Shown here: positions 13,797-16,971 of the stretch, piece after piece
Position numbering within the stretch: the first letter of the stretch is position 1
How the letters are laid out: each line of letters starts with the position of its first letter
Assembly (NCBI GenBank): GCA_910584035.1
Contig: CAJTZR010000034.1
Coordinates: 1 to 16,971 of the forward strand
Direction of reading: 5' to 3'
Origin: an uncultured Christensenella sp.
GTDB taxonomy: Bacteria; Bacillota; Clostridia; Christensenellales; UBA3700
DNA length: 16,971 nucleotides
Position numbers and translations under genes: made by a program
Notes under the pieces: model-generated
Databases searched by the model: none
Told to the model about the DNA's origin: nothing
Seen by the model: only the letters and a program-made list of their open reading frames with translations

Positions 13797-13968
13797 TTTT
13801 AACTTATATTAAAATTTTTATCGTTTGTAATAAACTTGCCTTGCAATCATTTATAATTTAAATTAACATTGCCTAATGCAAAACGTGACTATGCCACATT
13901 ATAAATTATCAGTTACTGCAAAATGTGGCTACGCCACGCTTCACGATAACTTCCGATAATATAATTAT
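13797..13968 (+). repeat. Structured dispersed repeat, two decayed copies (C0 and C1)
   Basis: The stretch at 13797-13900 aligns with the short-form head at reduced identity (AAAATTTTTAT, then ACTTGCCTTGCAA and AAATTAACATTG, then CAAAACGTGACTATGCCAC). A second tail at about 13907-13968 reads ATCAGTTACTGCAAAATG, with the perfect stem GTGGC-tac-GCCAC (13925-13937), ending in GATAATATAATTAT. They are the most eroded members of the array and begin about 30 bases upstream of rsmB. Confidence 0.65.
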
Positions 13969-14152
13969 GTGTCGTTAAATTTGAGAAACCTCAAATTTAA
14001 ACAAAAGCTGACGCTTTTTGTTTGATAAATCAAGCCGACACCATTTGAATTAACATCAGTTACTATAGAATACCCTTTCGGGTGCTTATTAAGGTCCCAA
14101 CAAAATAGCTTTTTTGCGGGGTAAATGTACCGCTTCAGATAATATAAACTAT
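13969..14152 (+). repeat. Structured dispersed repeat, long form, copy C2
   Basis: This is the best-preserved long unit, about 184 bases. The head has AAATTTGAG-aaac-CTCAAATTT (about 13978-13999), AAAAGC-tgac-GCTTTT and TTGA-taaa-TCAA. After the TTGAATTAACATCAG linker comes the tail hairpin ACCC-TTTC-GGGT (14072-14083), which read on the minus strand has a GAAA tetraloop. An extra stem with ACAAAA/TTTTG follows, and the unit ends in GATAATATAAACTAT (14138-14152). Confidence 0.85.
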
Positions 14153-14153
14153 A

Positions 14154-14300
14154 GGAAGTAAATTTTAAGTTACCTTAAAATTTTGTATTGCTAATGCAAT
14201 ACTGCTTGCTTACACAAGCACTTCCAGTTTGAATTAACAATCGCTACTGTCAAATGCCACTACGTGTCGCTTGACGACCGCTTCTGATAATATAAACTAT
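14154..14300 (+). repeat. Structured dispersed repeat, short form, copy C3
   Basis: This 147-base unit has a head that forms a near-perfect four-way junction. GGAAG (14154-14158) pairs with CTTCC (14221-14225) and encloses AAATTTTAA/TTAAAATTT (14160-14168/14175-14183), GTATTGC/GCAATAC (14185-14191/14196-14202) and TGCTTG/CAAGCA (14203-14208/14215-14220), with almost no unpaired bases between stems. The tail carries GCCACTACGTG and ends in GATAATATAAACTAT (14286-14300), identical to the end of copy C2. Confidence 0.85.
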
Positions 14301-14412
14301 ACACATTTTTCTTGCAGAATAATGGTATTATTTTTATATTTTTAAAAACCAACCCACTTAAAAAATTAATTTAATACCGATTTTTGATAGGTTAATTTAC
14401 AAACAATAAAAA

Positions 14413-15342
14413 TTAATTGTTTTCAAATTTACTACCCACAGCAATCTTTTTGCCAAGCAAAAAATCTTTTGCGGACATTCTCTTTGCACAATGTGCTTGT
14501 AATACCTCTATACTTACACAACCATTACCACAAGCAACAATTAAACCATTTTTATCTGCTTGAATAATTTCCCCACTTTCTGCATCAACTTGCCTGTTGG
14601 CTATTGATACTTTATAAATTTTAATCGTTTCACCATTCAGCATTGTATACGCACAAGGCCAAGGGTTCATACCTCTAACAAAATCTTTGATTTGAACTGC
14701 ACTTTTATTCCAATCAATTAAGCCGTCCGCTTTGCTAAGCATTTTGCAAAAAGTTGCGTCATTGTGGTTTTGTGGCGTATATATAGCTTTTCCGCTCTCA
14801 ATTATATCTAATGCTTTTACAATACTATCAGCTGCTAGCAAACTCAATCTGTCAAATAGTTCACCCGCTGTTTCACTCTCGTCAATTTCAGTTTTATCAG
14901 CAAATAGTATATCTCCACTATCAACCTCATAAGCTGTTTTCATAATAGTAACGCCCGTTTCCTTTTCACCATTGATTACACACCATTGGATAGGACTACT
15001 ACCACGATATTTTGGTAACAAACTTGCGTGTTCATTAATAACACCATATTTAGGTATTGCCAACAATTCCCTACTTAGTATTTGACCAAAAGCACAAGTA
15101 ACCATAATGTCTGGTGCAAAATCTTTTATATCTTGCACGCCCTCTCGACTTATTCTGTTATATTGCAAAACTTTGAGTCCCAATTCAAGTGCAACCTCTT
15201 TTACTGGCGATGGCGTCATAACTCCTCTATTGCGAGGCTTATCAGGTTGAGTTACAACGGCTAAAATCTCGTGTCCAGATTGTGCAATTTTTCTCAAACT
15301 AGGCACAGCAAAATCTGGCGTACCTAAAAATATCAATCTCAT
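14413..15342 (-). CDS. fmt: Methionyl-tRNA formyltransferase
   Basis: Fmt formylates initiator Met-tRNA using 10-formyltetrahydrofolate. The 309-residue protein begins MRLIFLGTPDFAVPSL, typical of the family, and carries the active-site triad Asn103, His105 (NEHASLLPKYRGSSPIQ) and Asp141 (EVDSGDI), plus the C-terminal OB-like tRNA-binding domain. AAAGGAT precedes the ATG. It works with def, the deformylase gene upstream, but is separated from it by 430 bases, where many relatives have the two genes nearly touching. Confidence 0.97.
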   Translation of the reverse strand: MRLIFLGTPDFAVPSLRKIAQSGHEILAVVTQPDKPRNRGVMTPSPVKEVALELGLKVLQYNRISREGVQDIKDFAPDIMVTCAFGQILSRELLAIPKYGVINEHASLLPKYRGSSPIQWCVINGEKETGVTIMKTAYEVDSGDILFADKTEIDESETAGELFDRLSLLAADSIVKALDIIESGKAIYTPQNHNDATFCKMLSKADGLIDWNKSAVQIKDFVRGMNPWPCAYTMLNGETIKIYKVSIANRQVDAESGEIIQADKNGLIVACGNGCVSIEVLQAHCAKRMSAKDFLLGKKIAVGSKFENN

Positions 15343-15772
15343 ATTTCTATCCTTTTAAAATAACCAAAAATCTATTTTGCAAAATACAACATAAATATTT
15401 GTAATGCATCTATTTTAAATATTATCAAATTATTTAATAAACATTTTACGATTGGTCTGTAAAAATATTTTCCTATTAAATTTAAGCGTAAATGCTTGTA
15501 ATCAAGTTATTAAAGCATATATTATAACAATTAATTAAAATTTATTGTTATAATATTTACAATGTTACATATTAGCAATTAATTTGTTGTCCAAATTGGA
15601 ATAATATTTTAATAACTTTGGCAAAACGATTTTAATCGTTTTGAAAACATATAATTGCAATTACTCATAAATTTTGTTATTCAATCAAATTAGCTATTTA
15701 ATCATTTAGGTTAAAACTCTAACAAATTAAATTAGGAACATTTTAAACAAACTAATATATCAAAAACAATTA
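15343..15772. other. def-fmt gap with two inverted repeats
   Basis: This 430-base AT-rich gap has no gene and no copy of the dispersed repeat. It holds a perfect 13-base inverted repeat, ATATTATAACAAT (15519-15531) with ATTGTTATAATAT (15544-15556), and a hairpin CAAAACGAT-ttta-ATCGTTTTG (15622-15643, nine-base stem). The second lies 130 bases past def and could end its transcript, although a T-run is not present. No clear fmt promoter was found. Confidence 0.5.
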
Positions 15773-16234
15773 TTATCTTTTCTTTTTGATTTTACCCTTA
15801 TATTCCTTGTCATAAAACAAAATTCCGTCAAGGTGGTCTGTTTCGTGACAAATTGCTCGTGCAGCAAATTCCTCACATTCAGCTTGCATTTGTACACCAT
15901 CCCTATTAAAATACCTTACTTTAACATAGTTTGGTCTAGCAACATTACAGCTCTTACCCTCTACACTTAAACAACCCTCATAACCAATTTGTTCACCATC
16001 AGTTTCAATAATAACTGGGTTTATAAGTTCAACATAAAAATCTCCAACCTCTACTACTGCAACTCGTCTTAAAATACCAACTTGAGGTCCAGCCAAACCA
16101 ACTCCTTCCGCCTTACGCATAGTCTCACGCATATCGTCCAAAAGTTTAGCCAATTTCTCATCAAAAACCTCTACAGGTCTGCAAGTTTTTCTTAAAATTG
16201 GGTCTCCATCCTTTACAATATCTCTTATTGCCAT
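15773..16234 (-). CDS. def: Peptide deformylase
   Basis: Def removes the formyl group from the N-terminal methionine of new proteins. The 153-residue metalloenzyme has the three family motifs: GVGLAGPQ (44-51; the usual second alanine is Gly), EGCLSV with metal ligand Cys88, and HETDH with His130, catalytic Glu131 and His134. It ends in a lysine-rich tail (KKKR). The short length and motif style fit the compact deformylases. AGGAG, placed immediately after the priA stop, lies six bases before the ATG, so def is translated in step with priA. Confidence 0.97.
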   Translation of the reverse strand: MAIRDIVKDGDPILRKTCRPVEVFDEKLAKLLDDMRETMRKAEGVGLAGPQVGILRRVAVVEVGDFYVELINPVIIETDGEQIGYEGCLSVEGKSCNVARPNYVKVRYFNRDGVQMQAECEEFAARAICHETDHLDGILFYDKEYKGKIKKKR

Positions 16235-16245
16235 TTAATTCTCCT

Positions 16246-16971
16246 TTAGCTCATATTTTGTGGATTAATTTCCACAAAAACGCTGTTGCCTTGTTTATTT
16301 TCGTCTACTATATCGTATATTTTACCAATTATTCTATCCTCTAAATTTCGCCTTATTCTAAGCACAATTTGATAGCGGTATTTATTTTGAATTTTATTTA
16401 TAGGTGATTTCATTGCTTGCATATAAACAAACTCTTTTTCGTTTTCTGCTCTAAGCAACTTTAATAAGTCGTAAATCTTTTTTGTACAATTAAGGCTCTT
16501 TTCCTCTTGCTCATTTGAAACCAAAACTCTTACAATAGTTGTATAAGGCGGAAAATTCGTAACGCCTCTTGTATTAAGTTCCTTATCAAAAAAGCCTTTG
16601 TAATCATAATTTTTAACAAAGTTAAATAGATAGTGCTTTGGTGAATATGTTTGAATTATTACCTCACCTAGCTTGTCCTTTCTGCCAGCTCTGCCAGCCA
16701 CTTGAGTTATAAGTTGATATGTACGTTCACAAGACCTATAATCACTAAAATACAAACTCATATCCGCATCAAGCACACCAACCAAAGTTACATTTGGGAA
16801 ATCGTGTCCTTTAACAATCATTTGCGTGCCGACCAAAACTTGTGCCTCACCACGTCTAAACGCACCAAGTATATCAAGATAAGCGGTTTTTGTGGAAGTA
16901 GTATCATTATCCATTCTTAAAATTTTAACACTATCACCCAAAAGTTCTTGCAGTTCCCTAACAACTTTTTC
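16246..16971 (-). CDS. priA: Primosomal protein N' (replication restart helicase PriA), C-terminal part
   Basis: The frame is open to the right edge of the window, so only the last 241 residues are present and the true start, DNA-binding domain, first helicase domain and zinc-binding part lie outside. What is visible is the second helicase domain: MDNDTT, GTQMIVKGHDFPNVTLVGVLDAD, the FSDYRSCERTYQL segment and QVAGRAGR (motif VI), then the C-terminal domain ending NPQNMS. PriA loads the replication machinery onto repaired forks. def follows after 11 bases, as in most Bacillota. Confidence 0.96.
   Translation of the reverse strand, partial: EKVVRELQELLGDSVKILRMDNDTTSTKTAYLDILGAFRRGEAQVLVGTQMIVKGHDFPNVTLVGVLDADMSLYFSDYRSCERTYQLITQVAGRAGRKDKLGEVIIQTYSPKHYLFNFVKNYDYKGFFDKELNTRGVTNFPPYTTIVRVLVSNEQEEKSLNCTKKIYDLLKLLRAENEKEFVYMQAMKSPINKIQNKYRYQIVLRIRRNLEDRIIGKIYDIVDENKQGNSVFVEINPQNMS

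Noticed and set aside
13969..14152. Rho-independent terminators as the explanation of the repeat hairpins
   Set aside because: Some stems (AAAAGC/GCTTTT) are followed by T on the plus strand, but the genes here read the other way, and the same hairpins recur as part of a larger conserved unit.

Overview
The window is strongly AT-rich and carries the conserved Bacillota (Firmicutes) block priA-def-fmt-rsmB-rlmN-rsgA-rpe-thiN-spoVM / rpmB / asp23(yloU)-yloV(fakA)-recG. All of these genes lie on the minus strand except rpmB, which faces the others exactly as it does in Bacillus subtilis. Clean Shine-Dalgarno sites, a zinc-type ribosomal protein L28 and a recognisable 24-residue SpoVM peptide point to a spore-forming or spore-derived low-GC Gram-positive, probably an uncultured member of the Clostridia. 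The species cannot be named from the sequence.

Layout from high to low coordinates: the C-terminal part of priA runs off the right edge (16246-16971), followed by def, a 430-base gap, fmt, a 650-base gap filled with a dispersed structured repeat, and then the overlapping pair rsmB-rlmN. After a 258-base gap, where many relatives have the prpC-prkC phosphatase/kinase pair, come rsgA-rpe-thiN-spoVM, closed by a strong two-way terminator. rpmB reads the other way from its own promoter. asp23-yloV form a two-gene operon with a near-consensus promoter and a textbook terminator. A second repeat-filled gap separates yloV from recG. Left of recG is an accessory patch: a small Xre-type regulator divergent from a coiled-coil membrane protein, with two inverted-repeat operators in their shared promoter region, then a FabG-like reductase. 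A 900-base non-coding stretch with more repeats leads to a tRNA-Val/tRNA-Gly pair at the left edge.

Most genes serve making or maturing protein: N-terminal formylation and deformylation (fmt, def), rRNA modification (rsmB, rlmN), 30S assembly (rsgA), ribosomal protein L28 and tRNAs. Others serve replication restart and recombination (priA, recG), thiamine and pentose metabolism (thiN, rpe), fatty-acid phosphorylation (yloV/fakA) and spore coat assembly (spoVM).

The most unusual content is non-coding. A modular, hairpin-rich repeat family of about 145-185 bases per unit occurs in three separate gaps (367-697, 5612-5945, 13797-14300), always in the same orientation. Units have a head that folds into three adjacent hairpins (in two copies closed into a four-way junction), a tail hairpin whose stem sequence is swapped between copies while pairing is kept, and a shared terminal motif resembling GATAATATAAACTAT. 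I do not recognise this family. Two further points stand out: spoVM is too short for usual gene calling and its ribosome binding site can pair with a sequence just after its stop codon, and the Xre operator sits exactly between the -35 and -10 boxes of a consensus promoter.
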